A DNA stretch of 64,000 bases from Rhypophila decipiens (lineage: Eukaryota > Ascomycota > Sordariomycetes > Sordariales > Naviculisporaceae): NCBI GenBank assembly GCA_033297075.1, contig MU858058.1:62001-126000 (forward strand). Reading direction: 5' to 3'. The stretch's first letter is position 1; each line of letters opens with the position of its first letter. The translations under genes were made by a program, and so were the position numbers. Of this stretch, positions 1-11,300 are shown piece by piece. A model generated the notes under the pieces. The model was not told the origin of the DNA and searched no databases. It was given only the letters and a program-made list of their open reading frames with translations.

Positions 1-1207
1 CTTGGAAGCCCAGGTGGTGTTCCCGTAGGCGTATACCCCTGGCTCTGGATTCCCTTAGTTGGCGAGGTAAAAGATGCCGCGTGTTGGACTCTAGGTGTTT
101 CGACTGTTTGGACAAGTTGAGGTGATCCAGTGGGCATCATCTGTTGGAACCGGGCAGTTCCTGTGCCTTGAAGAGCTGGAGATGACAAGCCAGCGGCCAT
201 GAATGGTTGGCCTCTACCAGATGCTGCACTCGGAGGCCGTGGTGGCAAGCCAGCAGAGAAGGATTGCTGCGCAGAAGCGACTCCTACAGCTTGAGAAGGC
301 AACTGGGCATACATGTTCCCGTTTTGGGTGCCCTGCACAGGCGACACCCGAGGAGGGATTACCGGAGACGGTGTGATATTTGCACCTGGTGGGCCTTGGC
401 CAGCCGATGTGGGATTCTGGTTTGGATATGACGCTGCCGAGCCGATCGATGGGCTTGCCATCTGGTTGACCATTGTGGTATTACCCGCCACAAATGGACC
501 CAAACCGGTGGCCGTGGCCGAGATGGCAGGGGACTGAGGCACCGAAGGCGTTCTCGAAGCAGCTCTATTTGGCTGGGAAACAGCATAATGGCCCGGCGCC
601 GGAAATGTAGCAGCATTGTTCATGATTCCAAGACCGACGGTGTTGGTAGTGGCAGCCGGCTGGAAGGCGTTACCCATGCCTCCGCCGACTACATTGGAGG
701 TGGGAGGTTGTGGAAAGCCAGAAGGCGACGATGTACCTCCAAGAGGAACATTCTCTTTGCTGTTAGGGTCAGGAGTGCTGGTCTTCACTTGTCCTGCAGC
801 ACTCTTTCGTTGCCTCTCGGTCATAAGATGGCCAAACTCCCCACTGCAGAAAGATGTCAGTATTTCGCGAAAGTTGAGGGGAAGAACTTCAGCCAAAGAG
901 GTACTCACATCCATGCCGAGTGCTTTGCATAAGTATCCTTTATGTATTTGACTTGCTTCTTGTTGAGTTGAAAGCCAGCAAAATGGGCGTTGAACTCGGT
1001 AACGATCTCAGATCGGTCGTGAGTTACCCAGCGGGTGAGGACAAATCTGATCTGTTCTTGACTATATTTGCGCGTCGATGCCATGGTTTGGCGGTTGGTG
1101 ATAGGGGCGGTGATGGGGGCAGCTGGCTGGTAAACAGGCGCGGCGGGGTGGTAAAGAGGTGCAGGAAAACTCAGGAGCTCCTGACCCGGTGCAGGAGGGT
1201 TATTCAT
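1..1207 (-). CDS. Hypothetical Pro/Ser/Gly/Gln-rich protein, partial (3' end beyond window)
   Basis: Two exons are visible: 909-1207 and <1-843, joined across an intron with donor GTGAGT (from 908) and acceptor CTGCAG (ending 844). The join keeps frame and reads ...KHSAWIGEFGHLM. The first ATG is at 1207; a second in-frame ATG at 1084 (MASTRKYSQEQ) begins the part that looks folded. That part, about 45 residues, is a compact charged segment (QIRFVLTRWVTHDRSEIV, KKQVKYIKDTY) that resembles a small helical domain. Everything after the intron is low-complexity, rich in Pro, Ser, Gly, Gln and Asn, and looks disordered. I do not recognise the family. The mix of a small N-terminal helical segment and a long disordered tail would suit a nuclear regulatory or scaffold protein, but that is only inference. 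The open frame runs off the left edge, so the C-terminus is unseen. Confidence 0.75.
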
Positions 1208-2167
1208 TCTTTTTACCGAGATAGTTTCGGCATAGATCGTTTGAGTTTTGATCTACTGGCAGAAGGTGGAATCGAGTCAATCGATTCGGTTGGTGATTAG
1301 GTTGGTGACCTCGTGGCTTCTTCCGACCCTGTGTCGTATTCGTGGAGAAGGTAGGCAGGGGAAATTGCAGAAAGGAAGCAAGGTAAAAATTGCAGAGTGA
1401 TTGAGTGATTACTGAAAAGTTAACGCGACCCAAAAGCACTGTCTCGCGGAGAAAGTGGGTTTGGTGATGGTGAACGTAGAGTTTAGGTTTAAGTTCAGGT
1501 TCAAAAGTTGAAAGCGAAAAAAGCAAAGGACCTTCGTCACCCGCTGCCGGATGCCTTGAAGCAAAGTCGGAGGGGCGGGGCAAAGAAAAAACCCACGACA
1601 TCAGATGAAAGGATAGTCAGCTGGCCCCTTCCTCTTGAATCTCGTATCAGATGGAAAGGACGATGGAGGGGTGAGCCAAAAGCGAGCAATCGCGGAAGGT
1701 GGACATGTCGCCGACTGTACCGGAGCTTGGTAGATGATGAAAAGATGTACCCAAGCAGGATAAATATTTATCTCAGTTACCAGATCTTGCTTGCGGTCGC
1801 TCCCTCGAGGTCGACTGAAACCGACTGAAATCGACTCGAGGTAGAACGATGTTCGCATAGGTTCCAACGAGGTAACGGCAGAGGAACGACCCCTAGATAT
1901 AGGTCCTGGTGGCGTTAAAAACTGACTTAATGATGATGATGAAGCCACTCCGCCCCCCGAGGTTCCAAATGGCTGGATCCGATGCTCTGCGTCACCTCCT
2001 TTGCTGTAGACAAGTTAATGATGATAGTTTTCGTGGATTTACCTCTTATCTGGCTACGGGTCAACAGACAATCCGTCATCTTGTCCCTTCCAGTGTATTT
2101 GGGTTGCTCGCCCTGCGATTCTAACTCTCTTCATTCCGTGGGAACCTACAAAGTAATCGTAAACCCT
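1208..2167. other. Intergenic region, 5' flank of the partial gene and 3' flank of the methyltransferase gene
   Basis: Both flanking genes are on the minus strand, so this 960 bp should contain the promoter and leader of the left gene and the 3' UTR and terminator of the right one. Only short open frames lacking family resemblance occur on either strand. Between about 1800 and 1860 the motif tcgactgaaa/cgactcgagg recurs a few times. I see no RNA gene or mobile element. Confidence 0.5.
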
Positions 2168-3288
2168 CTACGAGGCCGTGTCCCGCTTGAAGATACCCCA
2201 CCAGAACCCTACCCTTTTCGAGTCGTCGTCGTCACCGTCGTCACCCCAATCATCCTCTCCCGCAACGACGCTCTCCTCCTCAGAGACGAGGGGGCTGCTT
2301 TGCTGCAACATCTCGGTCCTCAAAGTAGCCAAGAAACCTTTCGTGGTCTCGTCCCTCTGCGGAACCATCACCAGGACCCTCGAATCCGAGCCGAGAGAAA
2401 GCTGTTCGTTAATGGCCCCGGCAAGCAGCGCTGGGTGGTCATCGTCGTACAAGGGATCCGCAACGATGATCAACTAAGTGAGATGGCTGTTAGTAATCGT
2501 CGGCTAATGTGGAAACTTTCCAGTTCATTAATGCCAACCTTGTAATGATTTGTGCTTCTGAACCTCGGGTCAATCTCATCCTCCTCTCCGCCCCAGGTTA
2601 GTGGCGCTGTGTCTACCCGACCACCGTGCACCTCGATTGTCTGGCGGTTGAGGTCGGCATTGAAGGCCAGGTTGGAGATGATGGTTGGGAGATCGGTGAG
2701 CACCACGCGCGCCTGCCAACTGGCGGCAGCAGCCAACCCCAACAAGCCGGTACCGGAGCCGAGCTCGAGGACTTCAACGGCGTGTGCTCTTGTGCCGGCA
2801 TCGTCGAGTAGCAGATGGGCCAAAGGCCCCAAAGCGAACCGGGGAAGTAGCTGGGCGAGTACATAGCTTGAGCCCCAAGTTTTGAGGCCCAAGGAATCGC
2901 CCGTCAGAGGAGGCTCTCTGATGGTAAGACTAAACTCGCCATAACTTGTGTCCTTAAAAGGCCACTTTCGAGTAATCTCCCCCATAGCTGTCCTTCCACA
3001 TCTTTCCGACAGGCGCTTGCTGGCTTCATTCCAGACCTCCTCTCGTTCGTCGTCACTTTCTATCCATGACAGGCTACTCTTGATGATGGATGACAAGAAG
3101 GAGATAATCTCGCGTTTATCATGGGCTGCCAAAATTTGGCTCTGCTCCTTGAGGATCTCGGTTCGGGAAACTTGCAGGTTCCAGACCGGCGGCTCGATGC
3201 GGAGCTCTTTCAGGCAGTTGAGGAGATCTGGAGAAGTGGGCTTCTGCCACAAATGAGGGAGGACAACTTCTGAAGCCAAAGACCCCAT
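2168..3288 (-). CDS. EFM2: EFM2/Rrg1-like SAM-dependent protein-lysine methyltransferase
   Basis: Two exons, 2539-3288 and 2168-2473, give 351 residues. The intron has a slightly unusual donor (GTTGGC), a textbook branch site (ACTAAC) and a TTAG acceptor; joining it gives HYK-LIIVADPLYDDDHP in frame. The protein belongs to the methyltransferase-16 group. The glycine-rich SAM-binding motif VLELGSGTGLLGLAAA lies near residues 173-188, the acidic post-II motif LTDLPTIISN follows at about 198-207, and the post-intron ADPLYD matches the motif IV position. An N-terminal extension of about 130 residues before the methyltransferase core is typical of yeast Efm2 and animal FAM86A, which methylate lysines of elongation factor 2. 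The C-terminus has an acidic DDWGDDGDDDD stretch. The substrate is inferred from family resemblance; Efm3 or another lysine methyltransferase of the same group is the main alternative. Confidence 0.8.
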
Positions 3289-3844
3289 GTTGAAATGAAA
3301 CGATTCTCGTTGAATCGGTATGGCTTCCCTGTATGCGCCGTGTGATGAGGAATACAGTCCAGGGAGGTCTACTGTGCGAACTTCGAAGATGGGCAGGAAG
3401 GTCTGCTCTCACGTGGGAGGGGGCGAAACCTGGAGAGGAGGCCAGGAAACAGCGACGGAAAGAGACAGCTGACGAAGCGAAGATGCCTCTTCTAAGACCA
3501 CTCTTGAAGCACTTGCTAATTGCTTTCAAGTCTTTTCCGCTCCTGATTCACACCAAAGAAACGAAATCATCACCAAAAAGGGGGTTGAGCAGATCTGACA
3601 GGGGCCCAGCCCAATGGGCCAGTCCCAGATCGGTGGAGTCCGGCGGTCAGCCATCGTGACCCACAAGGCTTAGCAGGGGTCCGAAAGGAGGTGGATATCT
3701 TATTTTTCTTCGCCGTTTTTTTCTTCTTATCGGTTATCGCTGACAGAATATCAAGTGGGGGTCACGCACGAACACTGGGCCCGGCAAAGCGTGAGTGGGG
3801 GTCATTGGATCTGATTGGTTCAAGTGAATAGAGCCTCAATCTTA
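3289..3844. other. Intergenic region between methyltransferase gene and unrecognised gene
   Basis: This is the upstream region of the methyltransferase gene (minus strand) and the 3' flank of the next gene. A T-rich run (ttatttttcttcgccgtttttt) at about 3700-3730 may be part of a promoter or a terminator. No gene is supported here. Confidence 0.45.
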
Positions 3845-5307
3845 TCACAACTCCAACGACGGCCCGGCCCGTGATGAACCTGGACGTTTGACTCCAAGCT
3901 GTCTTTTCATTGTGGGAATTCCAGCCCTAATTACATTGTGATCCAAAAGTCGAAATGGATTACACCTCCTTGACGGATCTCGGGTTCTCTTGGCAAGTCT
4001 CGATATCTCCGCAGGACTTGAGAGTGTTTGGCCCATAATTGCCCCTTTCATTGACAAGAGAAGGAATGCCATGTGCGTCCGTATCCTGCAGACCATCCAC
4101 TGAACTAAAGCAAGCGTTATCTTGTTTGTAGATGTCGTCCTCTTCATCGCCAGGTCAAACACGTATGGCTCGCAATTCCTAATATCGGCACGAGTATCAG
4201 CATATTTGTTGCCCGTCTTCACCATTTCCAGTTCCCCTCACAGTCATCGATGTTATCTCAAAGAATAAAAGGGAGGGAGAGAAAAGGAGATTTGCACTCA
4301 CAGACCCAATCATACTTCTTCTTCCAATCCCCGAACTGATCGTTCAGCTTCTTTAGCCCGTGCACGATATCCCATCCCACCAGATACTCGAACGTGCCGC
4401 GCTCGGGCTGAATGGCAGCGATGGAATCACAGTGCTCGACTGCCTTTCTCGCCACTCGGATCTGCCGTTCCAACAACCTGATCTTCTCCAGAACCCCTTG
4501 GCTGCCATTTCTGATGGCGATAATGTTTCCTCCTCCTCTGGCATCCGCAAAATCGCTGTCATCATCATCATGATCAGGCGAGAATCTTGCTTTTTCGAAA
4601 TCTAAACCACCACTGCCCGAGACGGATAAGGAGGCTTGATGTATGAGCAGCGAGATGGAAGTTCTCGCTCTGTCGATGGCTTCTTTTATGAGCCTTCGAG
4701 ACTCCGAGTTGCGAAAACTGACATTCTCAATCGTCTTTCTCCTCGCCTCTGGGTTCCTCGAGGTGCGGATTCTCGCCGTGATCTTGTCCCGCCAGATTGC
4801 GTCCAGCGTTCTGTCGTCGACTGCCCCAGACGAGCGGAGCAGCTTGGTCTGGACCAAAAAGTCTCTGAGCAAGGAATCGTAAACGCCAAATGACTCGTCG
4901 GTTGCATATCTGAGGCTGCGGAGAGAGATGTCAATGCCCGGGTTGGGAATGTAGATCTGCCTCTTGGTCGTGGTTTTGGTGGTTGTCGTTGTGGTGACTG
5001 TTGCCGCGACTGGGGAAAAAGCTGGTTCACCGCCTGTACTGGAGGTCTTTGAGCTGCTGCTCTTGGTTCGAGCCGTGTTGCCAGTCTTGTCGGTACTGGA
5101 AGAAGCAGCCGACGATGCGCCTCTTCGGCGTCTGGGCTTGGTCATGACAACCTCCCTGCTATGGTCCCAGTTCATTGGACCTCGCTCTTGTTGAGGTGGA
5201 CCGCCCCAGCCAGGATGATTGGATCCGGCACCGAAGATCGATTCGTCGTCACGTTTTGGAGGAGGTGGTACGGCTGGGTGTCGAGCACGAAAATCACGGC
5301 GCTCCAT
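3845..5307 (-). CDS. Unrecognised fungal protein, Ser/Thr-rich N-terminus, C-terminal exon uncertain
   Basis: Exon 1 (4302-5307, 335 codons) starts at ATG 5307. Residues 1-115 are disordered: proline-rich, then poly-Ser/Thr (SSSSKTSST, TTTTTKTTTK). From about residue 116 a well-formed domain follows (IYIPNPGIDISLRSLRYA, SLLRDFLVQTKLL, LDAIWRDKITARIRTSRNPE), with helices ending in KLNDQFGDWKKKYDWV. I do not recognise the family. The donor is GTGAGT at 4301. The best acceptor I can find is CTGTGAG at about 4237, which gives DWVWELEMVKTGNKYADTRADIRNCEPYVFDLA in frame. After about 4150 the frame continues to a stop at 3845 with unlikely residues, while a neighbouring frame that starts there looks more protein-like and ends at 3960. 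The 3' part is therefore uncertain; see the finding on a possible frameshift. Confidence 0.65.
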
Positions 5308-8300
5308 TTTGAAGTGGCTCTTCTAAGGAGGAAGACAGGTGTTATGTTGTAGTGGGATGGGAAGGCACTTGTCTGCTGGTTCGCTCCTTGGTTGAGATGA
5401 GTATGCTAGTGGGTTGGAGGTGAATATATCTGTGTTTCCTCCGATTGATGAGTGGCACTGTAGTTTGACGGGCAATTTGATAGCAATACAGCATTTTCAT
5501 GGTCTTGCTTGTCCATCCAAGTGTTTATGAGCCTATTCTGCTCAATAGCCGGTTTGCGTGTATCTGAGCGAGGATGGTAAGAATGAAGGATGGAGATAAA
5601 GAGTTGACACGGGAGAAATAGAAGCCTTGAGGCCTATTTCCGTTGAATCATGATGTCTAGTACTTTATCGTGAGCTCTGTTCAACAACTCGCACTTGCTT
5701 CCACGGCATTGTTGACAGATGTGTCTATGTGTAAGATGCTTTGAACACTAGAGACTCCAAAGGCAACATGAGTCTCATGGAAAACATACATAAGAGTGAA
5801 AAGAATATTGCATCCTTGTTGTCCATTGTGCTATAGTCCAGTATTCCAGATGTTGGTCTTCTATGAGCACATCTTTGATCTCTTGGCACTAGGCTTCTTC
5901 ACACCCCGATAAATGTGAATCAACTTCGAACTATCTATTATCATAACGCTCAAAGGACATAATAGTGGTCATGTTTGTAGACTCGTCACAATGGGTAACC
6001 AAGCTTCTCACTCATGGGAGTAGCATATCTCAGCATACCAACTCATGTGATATCTGTCAAAGAGTACACAAACTGAATTCCCACCAAAGGTGCTTTAGAA
6101 GCATGATTGAAGGAGAGTCTAAGGTCATATGGAACTTAACTATTCGCGAATCCTAGACTTTTCACCTTTCTAACGATGTGAGTTTAAAAGGACTAGCTCA
6201 AAAACCGTGAATGAGTCTCAACCACGGATTGTTGAGCAAAGTGTTTCGTGGACTCGGCAAACATGAAAGTTAATAATGAGCAATACACCAAACAACAGAT
6301 AATGCCGTCTACTTCGTTCAAGGAAATTGGCAAATGATGCAAACATTTGATCTCGGTAGTTTGGTACCAAGAAAGTTTCATTGTACCCAAAAAAATCATG
6401 ATTTATCCTCACTAGTTTGGATTCTGTGAAACCGCACAAATTCGGCCGATATCGTTATCGTCGACACGTGTTTTGACCGAGTTCCGAAGATGGGCCCGCC
6501 AAATAATCGATCGCAAGCTTCTCGTGGTCCTTGCTGAATCGAGCATCTGCTCATTTACCATCATTTCGTGAGGGTAATCCTCCTTCAAGAGTTTCGTCGA
6601 GTTTCCGCCGATAAACCGCCATATCTTGTCACGATGGCGTTATTGTAACAATAAGATCATACAAGAATGGCGAATGTCCCCCTCCCCGTGTGACGACAAG
6701 AAACTAGAACAATCAGCCCGACTGGCTGACTGGTAGGTAAAACCTCAAACCGAATGATCCCTTCTTTCTCTGCAAAACAAACTTCAAGAAATGTTATGGG
6801 GTTTGCGCAACCCCAGCTAGGTACTCGCAGGAAGCAAGAAAGGATGGAGGGGAATCCGTGAGTAAAGACTACGTGCGACAGGGATATAATTTCTTGTCCA
6901 AACAAAAGAAACAAGGAACAGCAAACAACAATGCCATCTCGTCACTATCAAGTAATTACGAGCAGGATGTATCTGAGAAACAAGCAGGTAAGGCGAAGCC
7001 CTGACATGGTACGGCAGGTAGGTAGGCGCGGAGGCAGGCAAGTACATAAGGCCCACGTGGGAGACCCTACGGCCGGCTGGGTCCATCCCTCGTCAAAGCT
7101 TTCCGGCAGTCCATGTTGAGCCACGGTGACGACGGAATGGGAATTCTTCATGTTCGGGGCCAAAAACCCGAAACTTAATCGCAAGGTTTTCGGGGTGCGA
7201 TCAACATGCTTAACTGAGGGTCTACATGGAGGTAGGTACCTTAGCTCCTCACCTAGTTACATGTATGCCTGATTATCTGGCGCAGGGGAGGTGTACTCCG
7301 TGTATACAAAAGCAGCCACGTAAAACTAGTCCCTTATTTGCGCCATGTATGGTGCCGTGGTTGTGGTACAGCTTCATGGGCGCTGCTGCCGAGTACGGCC
7401 CGGGCCATGCGACATATGTTGGAGTTGAGAGAGAATAGGTGAATACTCGCTTTAGTCACTCTCCTACTCACCCGATCAAGGCACTGTCGGTACTGCTGTT
7501 CTTGGAGTTCTGGGAACAAGCTTTGATAGAGGTGACACCAAGCTTTGCCGGATAATGCTCTTCCACACACACGCATGCGCCCTTGACTCCTTTTTGTTAG
7601 TTTACATATAGGTGTGAAAACCTAATTTCGGATAACCAAGCATGGTTAATTTTGTAAGCAAGGAGCTAAGTAGCCTGGAAGCATTAAAAAGGCATGTCCG
7701 ATCGTATGTGCCCGATTACCTTTATGGCTGGTGTAATTATCTGAACTGGCGGTGGGAAAGCAGGCAAGCACGCGGGCCATGACTGAGACCCCAACGCACA
7801 AACGTCGCTTCAGTCTACAAAAACGGATGGTATGGGCTGGGTGGGGAAAGAGAAAATCGTGCCTTAGATGCAGTGCTTGCTTCAGATCAGTGACTGTTGG
7901 TCAGAATGGAGGCCATCTAGAAGGTGTGCGTGCGTGTGTGCTTGTGCTATTACTAAGGGCAATATCTCTCTGCCTGAGGAGGCATGTCATACCTGCTTGA
8001 ACGACAAAACAGCTTTTCTCGAATCCTCCATGGACTGACTAAATTGTTCGGCAGCTGACTATCGTCCTTTGTTGGACAAACGAAATGGTGATTTACCGTT
8101 GGCTCCAGAAAACATCAACCATGCTGAGTTCTCTATTCCGAACCTTTGGTGTCCCAAAGTGCGACAACACGCAGGTACGTTGCATATCTGGCTCAAGTAG
8201 AGGATATGCAGCCTAACCTTTGATTGGTTGCTTGCGGCGATAGGATGGTCATTCATCGCTTTGGTGTTTCCGCACCTATATCTGATCTTGTAGGATCTGG

Positions 8301-11300
8301 GATATAGCTGGATTCAAGAGGATACCCGGATAGATATTGAAGTAGAAAGGACGTCATTTTCTTGGTCATCGCAGTATGTTTGAAGTATGTATCAGGGTTG
8401 TATATTCCATGTTTACTCTGCTCGCCTTTGTTCTTCATCCTCCGCCCGTCTTACTTCCACGCCACAAACGAGCTGCCTTGTGCTTGTGCATTGTTTACAC
8501 AATCAGGGGTATGAAGTAGGCAGGAGACCATGGAACGACCCAATTGTCGCCATCCAAACAGTTTCCATCAAAAATACTCTATTCATCAAAGACACCATAA
8601 GTTTGAACTTATTAGAGCCTCCACTTATCTTGCCATTCGCGCGAGAAAGCAATCAAATAGATTAAATCCATATCAACATAGTGTGCAATTCATAGGGCAG
8701 TGCGTAGGCCGAGGTTGACGAGACCCGGTCATGGTTCCCGTTTCCCCAGATTTCATATGCCATGTTTAATAAATGAAAGCTTCGGTTCTGCAGTGGGTTA
8801 CTACACTACACTCGATGGTCCAATTGGGATTTTGGCGTGGTGAATTTTCGACGCTCGCCGCTTGCCGCCGTCCATGTTCAACACGGGACGGGCTCAAGAG
8901 TTCCGTTGCCGTCAGTGCCGATGCCACAGAAGAATGTCAATCTGGTTAGGTCCCAGTTCTGTACCGCTGTTAGGTTGCCACCGAACAAAGGTACCTACCT
9001 CACGTATACTACCTAACTCTGTAGCATTGTTTTCTGTTCCATTGTCTACTACGGAGTTACCTCTATACAGTACTGCCGGCTGGTTGGAACATGGGGAAAA
9101 GGTTGGATACGGGCAACTTCACCTGTACGAAGGCTCAGGCAGGCCTTCCTGGAAGGTGAGGGGGTTTCACAAAGAGATGCCCAATGTGAGGGGGATGGTC
9201 GTTGGAGAAGGTCGTTCCCAAGATCGACTTCTTGTTCACGAAGGACATGCCGGTTATTAACGTCCAATGAGGAGTAGCATCTTGTTCTCGCCCAGGAGAC
9301 CAGACATGAGCTATCCGTACAGTGCACAGTGAAGTACTGCGGTATCCAAAATTGGCGTGCAGAGTGTGGAATCGGCGGACTCCACAGGCTGTTGCATTCT
9401 GGGACCGAGAGGGATGAACTGGCGGGAGCTTCGAAGGAAGGTAAACATCCCAGCTTAATCATATTCATTGAATGAATGCTCTCGAAAATCATCTGCTCCG
9501 AGATTCCAGGCCATCTTCAAAGTCCCCTAACAAGTCCCAGGTACACTGAAAAAGGATATGTCGGTTTACAGTTTTGAAGTGACGGGAAGTTCCACAACCG
9601 CTTCCGTAATTCCGTATTCGAACAGCACCCCCATTTTTCCCAATTCCCGTACGCTTCGGATCTACTGCAGGAAGCCCAAGCACAGAGCGAGCTACAGATG
9701 CGATGCACTTATCCTCATCTGACATGTCGATGCGGGAGGGAGGGTGGTGGTTAAGAACTAGACCAAAATCCGGGTCCTCTCCGACGTTGCTGTCTCACAC
9801 CCGGCCCCGAAGATTTGGAAAAAGAAACGCCCTCCGATGTCCCAATTGAAGGTTTGACCCTCTTCAGACCACCTCGAAGGCCAGGGGCAAAAAGCCCAGA
9901 TCGGCAAGCTACTTATAGCAGAGTGGTGCACGTCGTTGATGATTATCAAGACATCAATCCCAGATGTCACCGAAAAAACATGGAAAAGCTGCGCCCTGAT
10001 GAACGAACGTTCTTTCCCCTCACCCTCTCAACTTTCCACAACATTTGCTGACTCCAAAAGTTCGAGCGGATGTAACCATGACCCAACCAAGTTAGGATGT
10101 GCATCAAAAGGTGGGCATCAAAACACCATCTTCTCCCGTCATCCCGCCGGTGAGGAAGAGCCGAAGCAAAAATCCCGGGTTCCGAACTGAACAATTCCCC
10201 CGAACTTCCATGTCTCTTGTCTATTCTGAAGCTCGGTACATGCAAAATACAAGAGAACAAACTGGTAATAACAATTGCTCGTCTTTTGTTGTGAGAAGTC
10301 GGGCAGAATAATAGTCTCCAGCCTCTGTCATGGCCCCAAGTCACTTCCAAACTGAAGTGTGGTGACAAGTGTGGAGGGGGCGGGGGGCGGTTAGAATAAA
10401 TGTGTTTCCAAATGTGGCAGGATGGCCATTACGTATTCAATATGCCGGACCGTGTATTTGAACAAGCGGAATACGCCCCCGATTACCAATTCTGTCTGTG
10501 GTTGCTTTGAGAGAGACGCAGAACTTGAGCATGGAATAAGGTCCAGTGGAAAAGATGGACACTTTGAGATTCTTCATTGCACTGATACTGAGCCAGTACG
10601 GTGTACACCGAGTTCGTCCTTACTCGCCCGGTCTACAGAGGTATTAATACGTACTCCGGACGCGGACCCGAGGTGTACGGTACTGTATCCTTGGGTATAT
10701 ACGTAACAGGTACTTCCGGCACTCTAACCCGATTTGCAGACTTGCTTCCTGCCCCACCATCCCGTCTTTCCCTCCCCCTCCTCACATCCCCGAGCATCAA
10801 ATGGACGACTCGGACGAATTCGTGCATCACCAGAACGGGTGGGTGTATGAACCAGAATCTCGTTTCCTGGGTGCCTGCCCCGCTGCTGCACCTTATTACT
10901 TAGGTACATTTGCCTCTAACCTTCCTAACCGACCTGGGGAGGTGCACGCTTATAGTATGCAAGAACACTTCTTGTCAGCTTCCATTCTGGTCTTTTTGAC
11001 GACGAAGAATAATCACTATCGATATTCCGTATTGGCGGACATGCCCGGTCCACCGTCCGGCAGGAGCAAGCAGAGTACACTGCGTAAATACGAGATCGGC
11101 TTCGGGTGGGATGTTGAGGGCGTGATCTTCCGTGGTCAGATTCGGCACGGTCGAGACATCAGAGCAGTTCAACTCGAACCGATTTTGCTCTCGGTCTACT
11201 CTACGAGTTGACGTACACTTGATACTCATACCTGGAGAATTGCACGATGCTAACCCGTTGCTACTACACTGGTTATTTATCCTCATCGGTTGATATGAAT

